A stretch of 34,946 bases of DNA from Orenia metallireducens. Its GTDB lineage: Bacteria; Bacillota; Halanaerobiia; Halobacteroidales; Halobacteroidaceae. Below, one piece after another: positions 1-7,930 of this stretch; the first letter of the stretch is position 1; each line of letters begins with the position of its first letter. The DNA lies in assembly GCF_001693735.1 (NCBI RefSeq), contig NZ_LWDV01000008.1, positions 521,273 to 556,218 on the forward strand, written 5' to 3'. A program made the translations under genes and the position numbers. The notes beneath the pieces were generated by a model, which saw only the letters and a program-made list of their open reading frames with translations, had not been told where the DNA came from and did not search any database.

Positions 1-390
1 GAAGATGTTAAAGAATTTATGAGAACAGATAAAGGAAAAAGTATCTATAAAAAAAGAAAAGAAACTGTTGAGCGAAGTTTTGCAGATGGAAAAAACCTGC
101 ATGGACTTCGCTATTGTCGTATGCGTGGAAAGAAAAATGTTGAAGAACAATGTTTGTTAACAGCATCAGTTCAAAACATGAAAAAGATCGCAAGCGTTCT
201 TAAGCATAGAGAAAAGAACTCTATTCTTCTAAAATCAGATAATAATATTAAATTTTTATTACTCTCTAAATCAATTTTAACTAAATTCAGCTATAGAAAA
301 ACCCCCACTAAAAAATTAGTGGGGGTTTTTCATCAATCTCAGAGGCACAATAGTTTGTGCCTCTTTTTCTATAGTGTGAAAGAGAGATGA
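1..390 (+). CDS. IS1182-family transposase, C-terminal part (cut by window start)
   Basis: The open frame runs in from base 1 without a start codon, so only the C-terminal end of the protein is visible. Residues such as [20 protein letters not shown] and [20 protein letters not shown] match the end of the DDE domain of IS1182-type transposases, where the glutamate of VERSFAD is the last catalytic acid. After the conserved part the frame continues about 45 codons through two hairpins (297-330 and 341-364) to a stop at 388-390. The tail is therefore encoded by terminator sequence, as often seen at the ends of IS elements. The element's right border is not resolved. The family call rests on recall of the motif and is fairly sure. 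Confidence 0.75.
   Translation, partial: EDVKEFMRTDKGKSIYKKRKETVERSFADGKNLHGLRYCRMRGKKNVEEQCLLTASVQNMKKIASVLKHREKNSILLKSDNNIKFLLLSKSILTKFSYRKTPTKKLVGVFHQSQRHNSLCLFFYSVKER
297..330 (+). terminator. Strong hairpin terminator inside the transposase 3' end
   Basis: A perfect 15-bp stem (297-311 with 316-330) closes on an AAAA loop. Its arms are A5-C5-ACTAA and TTAGT-G5-T5, so it has an A tract before and a T tract after and works in either direction. It lies within the open frame of the transposase. Confidence 0.85.
341..368 (+). terminator. Second hairpin terminator in tandem
   Basis: A perfect 10-bp stem AGAGGCACAA / TTGTGCCTCT (341-350 with 355-364) with loop TAGT is followed by five Ts. It sits 10 bp after the first terminator. 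The two in series would isolate the insertion element from downstream DNA. Confidence 0.8.
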
Positions 391-417
391 TGGGGCACTT
401 CGTGTTAGTTTAACAAT

Positions 418-529
418 GTACAGTTGACGAGTTGACGGTTGACAGTTAAAGTCAAAACCATCTAACTTTATGATGTTAAGGTTTATTAAGCTTTTAACTG
501 TAGACTGTTCACTGTAAACTATTAACTCG
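418..529. repeat. Dispersed intergenic repeat, family A (GTTGACAGTTAA type), copy 1
   Basis: Iterated GTTGACGAGTTGACGGTTGACAG units on the left face CTTTTAACTGTAGACTGTTC and ACTGTAAACTATTAACTC on the right, forming an imperfect inverted repeat. The same building blocks recur at 10536-10614 and 34341-34416. No coding capacity is apparent. Together with the promoter and leader entries this accounts for the gap between 391 and 799. Confidence 0.65.
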
Positions 530-630
530 AAAATGTATCAACCCCCACATTTATTTAATTGAATTTATGATAAAATAATACATAAATAGTAGTTAGTTTT
601 GTAATAAGCTCTATAGATAAAAAAGAGGGT

Positions 631-658
631 TTGACTATCAGATGTAGAATTATGTAAT
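631..658 (+). promoter_or_regulatory. Candidate sigma-A promoter for the outer-membrane protein gene
   Basis: TTGACT (631-636) and TGTAAT (653-658) are separated by 16 bp, each one mismatch from consensus. Transcription from here would give a leader of roughly 135 nt before the start at 800. Confidence 0.4.
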
Positions 659-670
659 TAGGTGTATAAA

Positions 671-769
671 TTCAGAGATTTTCATAAAAAAGATATTATT
701 TTTAAAGTTTCTCTGTAAAGGCATGGATTATTATTTTTATTATTGAGAAATTAAATAAAAATCTCTGAA
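671..769 (+). promoter_or_regulatory. Leader inverted repeat upstream of the outer-membrane protein
   Basis: A perfect 12-bp inverted repeat, TTCAGAGATTTT (671-682) and AAAATCTCTGAA (758-769), encloses about 75 nt and ends 10 nt before the Shine-Dalgarno site. It would fold the untranslated leader into one large loop. No known riboswitch fold was recognised. Confidence 0.35.
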
Positions 770-799
770 AAAATAAACTAAGGGAAGGTAGGTATTAAG

Positions 800-1852
800 A
801 TGAAGAAAATTTATGTTGTAGTAATGGTAGTATTGTTGTTGACAACAATGGTTGCTCCATCTTTTGCTGCTAATAAATTGGGATCAAAAGCCCATGGTAT
901 GGGAGGAGCCTTTACTGCTGTAGCTGATGATGCAAGTGCTGTTTATTGGAATCCAGCAGGGTTAACTCAAAGTGGACTGTTAGGGTTCAACCTCGATCTT
1001 GGTGGACAAGTAAATTCTGATGATGTACAAGCAATCCAAGATTTTATTGACAGTATCGATGCTATACAGAATGCAACAACTGACCAAGAGAAGATTGAAG
1101 CTGTTAAATCTTTGGAATTTCCTGAAGATGTTAAGTTAAATATTAATGGATTGGTAGCTGCAAACTTCAAGAAAGTAGGAGTAGGTTTAATTGCTAATAG
1201 TGAGTTAACAACTGAGTCTTCTGAAGTGAATAATGTTAAGACTCAAACTGCTCAAAATATGATGATTGGAGAAGGAATTATCTCTTTAGGGACTAATATC
1301 ATAGATCCTCCATTGAATATTGGATCTATTGCTCTAGGAATGAATGCTAAATATATATCTGGTCGCTATGATGCTGTAGAATATAGTTATAATGAAACCA
1401 ATTTAACATTCAATGAACCAGTAGAAATAAGTGATGATGCTACTGGTTATGGATTAGACGTAGGAGCTTTAATTAAAGTAACTGATATGGTTAATATTGG
1501 AGCAACAGTTAGAAATGCAACTTCTAAATTAGATTGGGACGAAAGTTCTGACTTGCCTGATGAACTAGAAAGAACAGTAACTTTAGGAGCAGCAGCTAAA
1601 TTGCCATTCCCAATTGCTGCAACAGTAGCTGTTGATATTGAAATGCCAGAAGATCAAGAAGATATCTATCACTTTGGATTAGAGAAGAGAATTATTGCTG
1701 GTTTACTAGCTTTAAGATTAGGTGCTTATGAACAAAGTGGTGAAGATACAGTTTATACTGGTGGTTTAGGATTAAATGTACCATTTGTAGATCTAAACTT
1801 AGCTGTTGATTCAGATAAATATGTTAGTTTATCTGGAACATTTAGATTCTAA
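800..1852 (+). CDS. Outer-membrane beta-barrel protein, UPF0164/PorV-TraF-like
   Basis: The product has 350 residues. A signal peptide (about residues 1-23, ending SFA-A) precedes the motif GMGGAFTAVADDASAVYWNP (about 34-53). That motif marks the FadL/PorV/UPF0164 type of outer-membrane barrel, where the NPAG turn is typical. The rest alternates short polar and hydrophobic strands, and the protein ends in SLSGTFRF, a C-terminal Phe as recognised by the BAM machinery. The start at 800 follows AAGGGAAGG. It stands alone between a candidate promoter with a structured leader and a terminator. The substrate is unknown; a general channel or a fatty-acid or hydrophobe carrier is possible. Its presence is strong evidence that the cell has an outer membrane. 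Confidence 0.8.
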   Translation: MKKIYVVVMVVLLLTTMVAPSFAANKLGSKAHGMGGAFTAVADDASAVYWNPAGLTQSGLLGFNLDLGGQVNSDDVQAIQDFIDSIDAIQNATTDQEKIEAVKSLEFPEDVKLNINGLVAANFKKVGVGLIANSELTTESSEVNNVKTQTAQNMMIGEGIISLGTNIIDPPLNIGSIALGMNAKYISGRYDAVEYSYNETNLTFNEPVEISDDATGYGLDVGALIKVTDMVNIGATVRNATSKLDWDESSDLPDELERTVTLGAAAKLPFPIAATVAVDIEMPEDQEDIYHFGLEKRIIAGLLALRLGAYEQSGEDTVYTGGLGLNVPFVDLNLAVDSDKYVSLSGTFRF

Positions 1853-1865
1853 AGATATATTAATT

Positions 1866-1908
1866 AATAAGGCTGCTAGGGAGTTAATCTTTAGTAGTCT
1901 TATTTTTA
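1866..1908 (+). terminator. Terminator of the outer-membrane protein gene
   Basis: Arms 1866-1878 (AATAAGGCTGCTA) and 1892-1904 (TAGTAGTCTTATT) pair over 13 positions, including two G-U pairs, and a T-rich tract follows. Confidence 0.7.
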
Positions 1909-2149
1909 TTTTTTGTAGCAGTAAATTGAAATTTTGATTGCAAATTATCAATAAAACAGAGCTAAATAGTTACTATTGGGGTATATAATGCCACTCATTC
2001 TATAGCTATACAATTTGATTATCTATCTATTATTTTCTAAAATAAATTATAAAGATTAATATTTAGGAGGTGCATTAATCATCATCTCTTTATAAAGTAA
2101 CATTTAAATTTGATTTTAAAGTTAAATGATTATATAAGGAGGGAATAAG
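1909..2149. other. Non-coding stretch with an orphan Shine-Dalgarno site
   Basis: No gene is visible. A strong AGGAGGTG at about 2065-2072 is followed by no ATG, GTG or TTG frame of useful length; frames behind it stop within about ten codons. It may be what remains of a lost gene. Confidence 0.4.
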
Positions 2150-2314
2150 ATAGATGCCTTTTATAATAAGTCAGAAAAGACAGTAGCATGGGTAGATGAC
2201 AAGTATATATATGATGTGGCTGGAAAGTACCAAGCCTTTATTAAAGAAGAGAAGGTCTTTAATAAAGATGAAGATTATGTAGGAACACTTAATATTGGAT
2301 TGAAGGTATTTTAG
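2150..2314 (+). pseudogene. Small 4-fold beta-flower-like protein, start codon missing
   Basis: The frame encodes about 54 residues, including TVAWVDDKYIYDVAGKYQAF and VFNKDEDYVGTLNIGLKVF. It repeats short W/Y-x-DD-x-x-x-Y units in the manner of the small four-fold beta-flower proteins. A very good Shine-Dalgarno site (AAGGAGGG, 2136-2143) stands in front, but the triplet at the right distance is ATA (2150-2152). The only ATG close by in this frame (2126) meets a stop at 2135-2137. ATG at 2154 is in another frame and gives ten codons only. The gene has therefore either lost its start codon or begins at a very rare codon. The family assignment is from pattern resemblance only. Confidence 0.4.
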
Positions 2315-2338
2315 AGGAGATTAAGAGAGTTTATTAAT

Positions 2339-2392
2339 ATAAATATAGATAAGAGCCTAGCTGATATCAGCTAGGCTCTTATCTATATTTAT
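2339..2392. terminator. 54-bp perfect palindrome, bidirectional terminator
   Basis: The sequence is perfectly self-complementary over 54 bp, centred between 2365 and 2366 on GATATC, with core arms AAGAGCCTAGCT / AGCTAGGCTCTT. It sits between a plus-strand frame ending at 2314 and the minus-strand gene ending at 2484, so it probably stops transcription from both sides. The outer arms are AT-rich and supply the T tract in each direction. Confidence 0.75.
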
Positions 2393-2483
2393 TATATATT
2401 TGAAAATATAAGTATACTTTACTACATCCTACTTTATTATCATAATCTAAGATAAAATTGAGGGATAACTCTGAAGTATTTTA

Positions 2484-3224
2484 TTAATTTAGGTCTAAGA
2501 AATGATGTAAGTGTTTTCCAAATAATCCAATAATAGAAGCTAAGTGATATAAGTTTTTCTTAAGATAAAATGACTTAGTAAAATTATTATTTTGATAGTT
2601 ATAAAAGGATATAATCTCCCTTTTAATATGAGCATCACTTCCAAAGGTAGCAAATTTACCTTTGCTTCTTCTGACTCTGCTGGCAATAAAATTTCTCTTC
2701 TTAGATAAAGTGTGGTTATAGGTCTCAATAGCATCTACTTTAGCGGTGATTTGATGAATATAATCTTTATTCTTTAGATAGTTTTTTTGGGCCATTCCAG
2801 CAATGTGAGGGATGGAGATCAAGGAATTATATCTTCTGGCTTCTTCTAGATAATATTCATATGATTGCTTAGTACGAGCAATCTTATTTCTATATTTAAA
2901 GGGTTCTACATTTTTAATATAGAAGTCAATCAAATCTCCAATCTCTTTAAAGTAGACTAAGAATTCAAAGCCATCATTACAACCAACCTCTATACCAGGC
3001 ACGATATTTACTTCTCCACTTTCATATAGAGAAACATTACTCTTAATATTATTATGATCTGTGACAGAAATCAGGTGGGGAGTATTCTTTAGAAATTCTT
3101 TCAGAAAGTCTGTATCAATCAATCCATCAGATGCATTAGTGTGAATATGAAGGTCTATATAGCTCTTATTACCCCCAGTTAAGAAATTTTCAAAAAAACT
3201 GGAAATTTTATTCTTCTCTAGCAT
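2484..3224 (-). CDS. PHP-domain metal-dependent phosphoesterase
   Basis: The 246-residue protein carries the PHP signature in order: DLHIHTNASDG (residues 24-34, with H26, H28 and D33 as metal ligands), TDHN (55-58), PGIEV (77-81, E79), a PHI motif in the middle, and GSDAH near residue 195. These ligands define the trinuclear metal site of the PHP superfamily, which hydrolyses phosphoesters such as nucleotides, pAp or histidinol phosphate. There is no signal peptide, so it is cytoplasmic. The start follows AGAAGGGG on the minus strand. It is monocistronic, and its 3' end faces the palindrome at 2339-2392. The exact substrate cannot be told from the sequence. Confidence 0.8.
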   Translation of the reverse strand: MLEKNKISSFFENFLTGGNKSYIDLHIHTNASDGLIDTDFLKEFLKNTPHLISVTDHNNIKSNVSLYESGEVNIVPGIEVGCNDGFEFLVYFKEIGDLIDFYIKNVEPFKYRNKIARTKQSYEYYLEEARRYNSLISIPHIAGMAQKNYLKNKDYIHQITAKVDAIETYNHTLSKKRNFIASRVRRSKGKFATFGSDAHIKREIISFYNYQNNNFTKSFYLKKNLYHLASIIGLFGKHLHHFLDLN

Positions 3225-3465
3225 TAAATTACCCCTTCTGTTAGGATTTTAAGAGAAGTAATCTCTTAATTTATATCTGTTTTAAATTAATAATCTACAA
3301 AGTTAAGTATCTTACATTAATTATATCAGTAAGTAGAGGGGACTACAAGAAAATATATGGGTGATAATTGCTAGTACAATAGTATATGATTAGATAGGTC
3401 TATTTTGTGAGTATATGAGGGGAGGTAATTGAGTTATTTGGTATAGATAATGTTAGATAATGGGT

Positions 3466-3856
3466 ATATTGCGACAGTTTTACTTTTTAAAAAGTTAACA
3501 AAATTATTAAGAACATCTTTCGGGAAAGCTTATCAGCTTTTTCCCGAGTAACTTTTGTCATTGCCACAAAAGTTACCAAAAGGTCTAGAAAAAAATATCC
3601 TACGAGTCTAACCTACGGGTTTAAAAAGCAAACCCTTCGTGGTAAACCCGATCAAGACTCTCTGTAGCAGAGCCCACTCACTTAGCAATCAAACTAATGA
3701 GTATTATTAAATATTAGATTCTCTAATAAGAATTTAATTGTGCTCTAAATTCTAGCTCAATTCTTGCTTCGCTCAAACAGAAATTTTTTTCGGTTTAAAA
3801 TCTTTTAATTCTCAATTCTTCATTTTCCATTCTCAATTTTGAAAGTATCGCAATAT
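3466..3856. repeat. MITE-like non-coding element with terminal inverted repeats
   Basis: A 391-bp block is bounded by ATATTGCGA (3466-3474) and its reverse complement TCGCAATAT (3848-3856). Inside is a series of hairpins: CGGGAAAGCT / AGC-T5-CCCG (3521-3546), an 11-bp perfect stem GTAACTTTTGT / ACAAAAGTTAC (3548-3558 with 3566-3576), and a GAGTCT...AGACTC fold around repeated AAACCCG motifs (about 3603-3660). Its right part is an AT-rich run of AATTCTCAATTCTTCATTTT type. No frame of note is present. Bases 3225-3465 and 3857-4109 on either side hold no gene that I can see. Confidence 0.5.
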
Positions 3857-4109
3857 CATTCAATTGTATCAGTTTATCTCCTAAAGGGATTAAATAGTTA
3901 ATATTCAGATAAGATAAATTAAAAGCTGTTATTTGGGATAATTTCAAGTGCGATTACTATAACTTTACAGCAGGATTTGGGTTTATAATAGCAAAGATTA
4001 TAATAAGTTGTTATAATTTTATTAAGATTAATGTTAGATATAATTTAATAGATTTTAGTGATAGTTCAAAGAGCATTTGATTGGAATTAGAGATAGGAGT
4101 TGAGATAAT

Positions 4110-4430
4110 TTGAAGATTAGAAGAATGTTTCCTATTATAACTATATTACTATTAATGACTATTTTAACAGGTTGTGAAGGAAAGGGAGATTTAAAGATTA
4201 TAACCTATGATAATCAAGGAAATTTATTAGATGATGTTTATGTGGGAATCTATTCACCAGAGTATAAACAACGCCTTGATTTTGCTTATACTATTAATGG
4301 GGAGGTAAATTTTATAGGGTTACCTAGTGGGATATATAGAATTAAAGTAGTTTTATGGAGTAAAGAAGAAGAGTTAGAAGTGAGGGTTAAAGATGGAGAG
4401 AGTACGTATTTGAAGTTAAGGGTGGAGTAA
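4110..4430 (+). CDS. Small lipoprotein with a carboxypeptidase-regulatory-like (beta-sandwich) domain
   Basis: The product has 106 residues. A lipoprotein signal peptide ends in the lipobox LTGC, with Cys at residue 22. The mature part (DLKIITYDNQGNLLDDVYVG, then INFIGLPSG-like and IKVVLW segments) has the rhythm of a CarbopepD_reg / SdrD-B type fold, in which a value on one strand is followed by G(L/I)PSGxYxI. The start is TTG at 4110, about 11 nt after AGGAG. It lies 66 bp upstream of the metalloprotease gene in the same direction and may be co-transcribed. Its function is unknown; it is probably anchored to the membrane on the outer face. Confidence 0.6.
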   Translation: MKIRRMFPIITILLLMTILTGCEGKGDLKIITYDNQGNLLDDVYVGIYSPEYKQRLDFAYTINGEVNFIGLPSGIYRIKVVLWSKEEELEVRVKDGESTYLKLRVE

Positions 4431-4496
4431 TAATTGACAGCAATTGATTTAGGAGTGAAAATTATTAAAGATTAATTAAAAGTAAGGAGCGGTTAA

Positions 4497-5606
4497 ATGC
4501 TAAAGTACAGTAGGAGCTTTTCCACTATATTATTTATAATATTGGCTCTGTTTTTGATAAATCTACCAGTAGAAGCAGTTTCAGATTTAGAAAGAGAGAT
4601 TGCCAAAAAGAATTTGATAAAGTATCAAGAAGAGTATGGACTAGCTTATTTAGAAGCAACAGCTAGAGATAGGGTTTATACTATCTTTGATAAATTATCC
4701 TTAGAGGCTGCTAAGGATTCTTCAGATTTGAATTTTAAGCTATATATTGTCGATGCCCCTGTATTAAATGCAGCTTATTTAGGTGATGGGAACTTGGTGC
4801 TCTTTAAAGGATTGGTAGAGCGGTTGGAGGATGAGAATCAATTAGCAGCAGTTATTGCCCATGAGTTGGGGCATGGTGTCAATAATGATATAGCAGAGAG
4901 TATAAATTTAATCCAAGGGTTGCAGGTAGGTGGAGTACTCTTTGAAACCTTTACTAAAGGTAATAGGTATAAAGGAATCTTGGATGTAGCAGGAAATATT
5001 GGACTTAATTTATTGGAGAAGGGATATAGTCGGGAGCAGGAGAGAGATGCAGATGAATATTCAGTATTTTTAATAGAAAAGGCTGGCTATGACTCTTATG
5101 GCGCCATAGAGTTAATGCATATTCTTAAAGAAGGTGGCAATAATGACTCAAGGGTAGGAGAACTATTCTCTAGCCATCCTAACTTGGATAGTAGAGTAGA
5201 GTATTTAACAGGATTGATTAAGATGGTTAAAGATGCCAAAGAGTTATACTATTCACCGGTTGCAACTGCAAGGGTTTTTGCTCAAGGAATATTAAGTGAT
5301 AATATGGAGGTGATTTATGGGAGCTACTGGCAGAGGGTTCAAGAAAGTCTAACTTTGAATCAATTTAAGGATAATAAGAGGTTGAAGCAGATACAAGAAA
5401 AGATAGAGATAATAAGCTTAGATAATTTTGGTGAGTTAGGATATACCTTAGAGATAAGAAATCAAGTAGAAGATACAGCTAGAGTTGCTATCTCCTTTTA
5501 TGATGATGATAATCAACAAGAAGATTTATCCCTTGCCATTGATTTAATTAAAGATGAGTATGGGTGGAAGGTTTTAAAAGAGCCAGCAATTTATAATTTA
5601 AGATGA
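4497..5606 (+). CDS. Secreted M48-family zinc metalloprotease
   Basis: The product has 369 residues and a signal peptide (about 1-27, cleavage after VEA). The M48 domain spans roughly 30-235. The zinc site is HELGH at 122-126, and the third ligand is E182 in YSREQERDAD (the SRxxExxAD motif of the family). A further domain of about 115 residues (255-369) follows and is not recognised. The family includes BepA/YfgC-like periplasmic proteases that police outer-membrane assembly. A similar envelope quality-control role is plausible here because the cell has outer-membrane barrels. The start follows AAGGAG at 4483-4488. A 26-bp palindrome follows the gene. Confidence 0.85.
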   Translation: MLKYSRSFSTILFIILALFLINLPVEAVSDLEREIAKKNLIKYQEEYGLAYLEATARDRVYTIFDKLSLEAAKDSSDLNFKLYIVDAPVLNAAYLGDGNLVLFKGLVERLEDENQLAAVIAHELGHGVNNDIAESINLIQGLQVGGVLFETFTKGNRYKGILDVAGNIGLNLLEKGYSREQERDADEYSVFLIEKAGYDSYGAIELMHILKEGGNNDSRVGELFSSHPNLDSRVEYLTGLIKMVKDAKELYYSPVATARVFAQGILSDNMEVIYGSYWQRVQESLTLNQFKDNKRLKQIQEKIEIISLDNFGELGYTLEIRNQVEDTARVAISFYDDDNQQEDLSLAIDLIKDEYGWKVLKEPAIYNLR

Positions 5607-5618
5607 TAAGTTAGATCT

Positions 5619-5644
5619 AAGAGTCAGTGCTAGCACTGACTCTT
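5619..5644 (+). terminator. 26-bp perfect palindrome after the M48 gene
   Basis: The sequence is self-complementary from 5619 to 5644 around GCTAGC, with arms AAGAGTCAGTGCT / AGCACTGACTCTT, starting 13 bp after the stop. The T tract is weak, but its position and strength make it the likely terminator. Confidence 0.65.
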
Positions 5645-5740
5645 CTTATGCTATTAATTATTGATGTTAAAGTTTTTGTCTGCTATACTGAGATAGATTA
5701 AGAGAAATTAACATTATTTCTAAAGGGGAGATAATATTAA

Positions 5741-6682
5741 ATGGAAAAGAATATAAAACCATTGATTAAAGAGCTATATGAGATTGATTGTTTTATAGAA
5801 GATAAAAAGTTAAAAAGATATTAGCTTATGGAGAAGAGTTGATTCCTTATTTAGAAGGGATGGTAGATGATGCTATCAATAATTATAAAGAATATAGAGA
5901 TAAATCAATAAATTCTAATGAATATGTTGAGATTTTCTTTATTGTCCATGCACTATTCTTATTAGCAGAACTGGAGGCAGAGAATTCATTACCTAAGATC
6001 TTAGAGTTTTTATCTCAGGATGAGGAGTTTGTATACTTCTGGTTAGGAGATATCCTAACTGAAGATATCCAGTATGTAATCTATAAACTAGGTAAGAATA
6101 AGATGAAGTTATTAGAGAAATTTTTATTAAATAAAGATTACTATCTATATTTTCAAGAAACAGTTAGTATGGGATTAGCTAAAATAGCTGTATAGTATCC
6201 TAAAAAAAGAGAAGAGGTAATGGAAATATATCGAAATATACTAGAAAGTGATAAATGTGATCCACAATTGGTTGGTCTAGTAATTGGAGATATAGGTGAT
6301 ATGGGTGAGAAGGAATTAGAACAGGAGATTTATCAGGCTTTTGATGCAGGTAGAGTAGATAAGGAGATTATTTCTAGAGAAGATGCTAGGTTTACAGATT
6401 ATAGTTACATATTATAGTTACATATTAAATAAGAAGAGTGATTGGAATATTTTTAAGCAATATAAAGAGTTTCGAGGTTCTTATTTCTCTGAATTTTCTC
6501 CCATAATCCTGATAACCATATCTCTGAGGATGAGTTTAACTTATTATTAGACTCTATAAGAGAAAGAATTAGAGAGAGCAGATAAATTAAAGCCTATAAG
6601 AGTAGACAAAAAGATGAGAAGAAATGATCCTTGCTCTTGTGGCAGTGGTAAAAAGTATAAAGAGTGCTGCCTGAATAAATAG
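5741..6682 (+). pseudogene. DUF1186-type protein with C-terminal SEC-C motif, broken by several mutations
   Basis: A good Shine-Dalgarno site (AAAGGGGAG) and ATG open the gene at 5741. The frame then breaks near 5815 (one base apparently lost from an A run) and resumes as AYGEELIPYLEG. It meets an in-frame TAG at 6193-6195 and continues in the same frame through MEIYRNILESDKCDPQLVGL. It is broken again by a 13-bp tandem duplication (6399-6424) and once more around 6500. The end reads [16 protein letters not shown], a zinc-binding SEC-C motif, stopping at 6680-6682. Segments such as YFWLGDILTEDIQ and YQAFDAGRVDKEIIS match DUF1186 proteins, which often end in SEC-C. Intact members are of unknown function. 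Two internal pieces (5839-6195 and 6220-6417) remain open but are unlikely to be functional alone. Confidence 0.75.
6399..6424 (+). repeat. 13-bp tandem duplication that breaks the DUF1186 gene
   Basis: TTATAGTTACATA occurs twice without a spacer (6399-6411 and 6412-6424). With one copy removed the reading continues as DYSYILNKKSDWNIFKQYKE, so the duplication is the lesion. Confidence 0.8.
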
Positions 6683-6802
6683 TTAAAATGATTTATTATT
6701 TTAAATGAAAGTATATCATTCTAGTTATTGATTTTAATTATTCATATCGTCATAGTTTTGTCAAAATTAAGGTTTATAATGTAATAATAAGGTATAATTT
6801 AT

Positions 6803-6840
6803 AAAATAGCTCATTTAATTTATATTAACTGGGCTATTTT
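6803..6840 (+). terminator. Hairpin with T tail just upstream of the moxR operon
   Basis: AAAATAGCTCA (6803-6813) pairs with TGGGCTATTTT (6830-6840) over 11 positions with one G-T pair, and T-rich sequence follows. It may end the pseudogene transcript. Because a TATAAT-like box (6793-6798) lies just before it, it could instead be a leader hairpin of the operon. Confidence 0.5.
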
Positions 6841-6882
6841 TCTATAATAAAGTTATAATTTTTAGGGAGGTTGTTTTTACAT

Positions 6883-7851
6883 ATGGATATCGCACAGGTA
6901 GAAACAAAGGTATTAGAGAAGAAGGAGTTAATCAGTTTAGTCAAAAAAGAGATAGCAAAGTCGGTAGTTGGGCAAGATTATATGATTGAAAGAATCTTAA
7001 TTGGAATCTTTACTGGTGGTCATATACTATTAGAGGGTGTTCCAGGCTTGGCTAAATCACTGACAGTCAATACCTGTTCTAAGGTTTTGGGAGTAGAGTT
7101 TAAAAGGATACAATTTACTCCTGATTTACTTCCAGCAGATATCTTGGGAACAGAGATATATAAACAGCATACAGGGGAGTTTGTGACCAAAAAGGGTCCA
7201 ATTTTTGCTAATATTATTCTTGCTGATGAGATTAATCGGGCACCTGCTAAGGTACAGTCAGCTTTATTGGAGGCTATGCAGGAGAAGCAAGTTACTATTG
7301 GAGAAGAGACCTATCCTTTAGATAGACCCTTTTTAGTACTGGCTACTCAAAACCCATTAGAACAGCAGGGAACGTATCCTTTGCCAGAGGCTCAGCAGGA
7401 TAGATTTATGATGAAATTAAAGGTAGGCTATCCAAGTAAAGCAGAGGAGAAGAAGGTTATTAACTTGCTAACTGAGAAAGGAAGATTGGAAGATATTCAG
7501 ATAAATAGACTATTGAGTAGAGAGAGAATCTTTGAGATTAGAAATATAGTTAGAGATATCTATGTTGATGAGAATTTAAAGGATTATGTCCTTGATATCA
7601 TCTTTAAGACTAGAGAAGAGAACCAATACATAGCCTGTGGTGCTTCACCAAGGGCTTCTATTAATTTAATCTTAGCAGCCAAAGGTCGGGCCTTCTTAGA
7701 AGGAAGAGCTTATGTAGTACCTGATGATATTAAAGCTGTAGTTTATGATGTCTTGCGCCATAGAATCTTACTTAGTTATGAAGCAGAAGCTGAGGAGATT
7801 AGTGAAGAGGATATAATTGCTGAGATTTTGGACAATGTTAGATTACCGTAG
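6883..7851 (+). CDS. moxR: MoxR-family AAA+ ATPase
   Basis: The product has 322 residues. The Walker A loop is GVPGLAKS (52-59), Walker B is IILADE (111-116), sensor 1 is in ATQNP (N157), and the C-terminal lid domain includes SPRASINL. MoxR ATPases act as chaperones that, with von Willebrand factor A (VWA) proteins, insert metals or assemble protein complexes. ATG at 6883 lies 12 nt after AGGGAGG; a TTG at 6871 would directly abut that site and is unlikely to be the start. It heads the operon moxR, DUF58, DUF4381-like, batA, batB, batC, batD, which is the standard order of Bat (Bacteroides aerotolerance) loci. Confidence 0.93.
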   Translation: MDIAQVETKVLEKKELISLVKKEIAKSVVGQDYMIERILIGIFTGGHILLEGVPGLAKSLTVNTCSKVLGVEFKRIQFTPDLLPADILGTEIYKQHTGEFVTKKGPIFANIILADEINRAPAKVQSALLEAMQEKQVTIGEETYPLDRPFLVLATQNPLEQQGTYPLPEAQQDRFMMKLKVGYPSKAEEKKVINLLTEKGRLEDIQINRLLSRERIFEIRNIVRDIYVDENLKDYVLDIIFKTREENQYIACGASPRASINLILAAKGRAFLEGRAYVVPDDIKAVVYDVLRHRILLSYEAEAEEISEEDIIAEILDNVRLP

Positions 7852-7880
7852 ATAGTAAAAAGATTTTTGTTATTTATACT

Positions 7881-7910
7881 AATTACTTGTTACTAGTAAC
7901 TCATTACTGA
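7881..7910. repeat. Dispersed repeat, family B (TTACTAGTAACT type), short copy
   Basis: AATTACTTGTTACTAGTAAC plus TCATTACTGA fills the gap between moxR and the DUF58 gene. Related sequence is at 12711-12747, 29268-29342 and 31941-31963. Confidence 0.5.
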
Positions 7911-7930
7911 ACTTCAGGAGGTGAATTATT

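Noticed and set aside
418-529. CRISPR-like array from the repeated GTTGAC units
   Set aside because: Units are about 10 bp, imperfect and without spacers of constant length; no cas genes in the window.
2154-2186. ATG at 2154 as the start of a small gene
   Set aside because: It reads only ten codons before a stop, and the protein-like frame is a different one.
6871-6882. TTG start for MoxR at 6871
   Set aside because: It directly follows the GGAGG with no spacer; ATG at 6883 gives the usual MoxR N-terminus.
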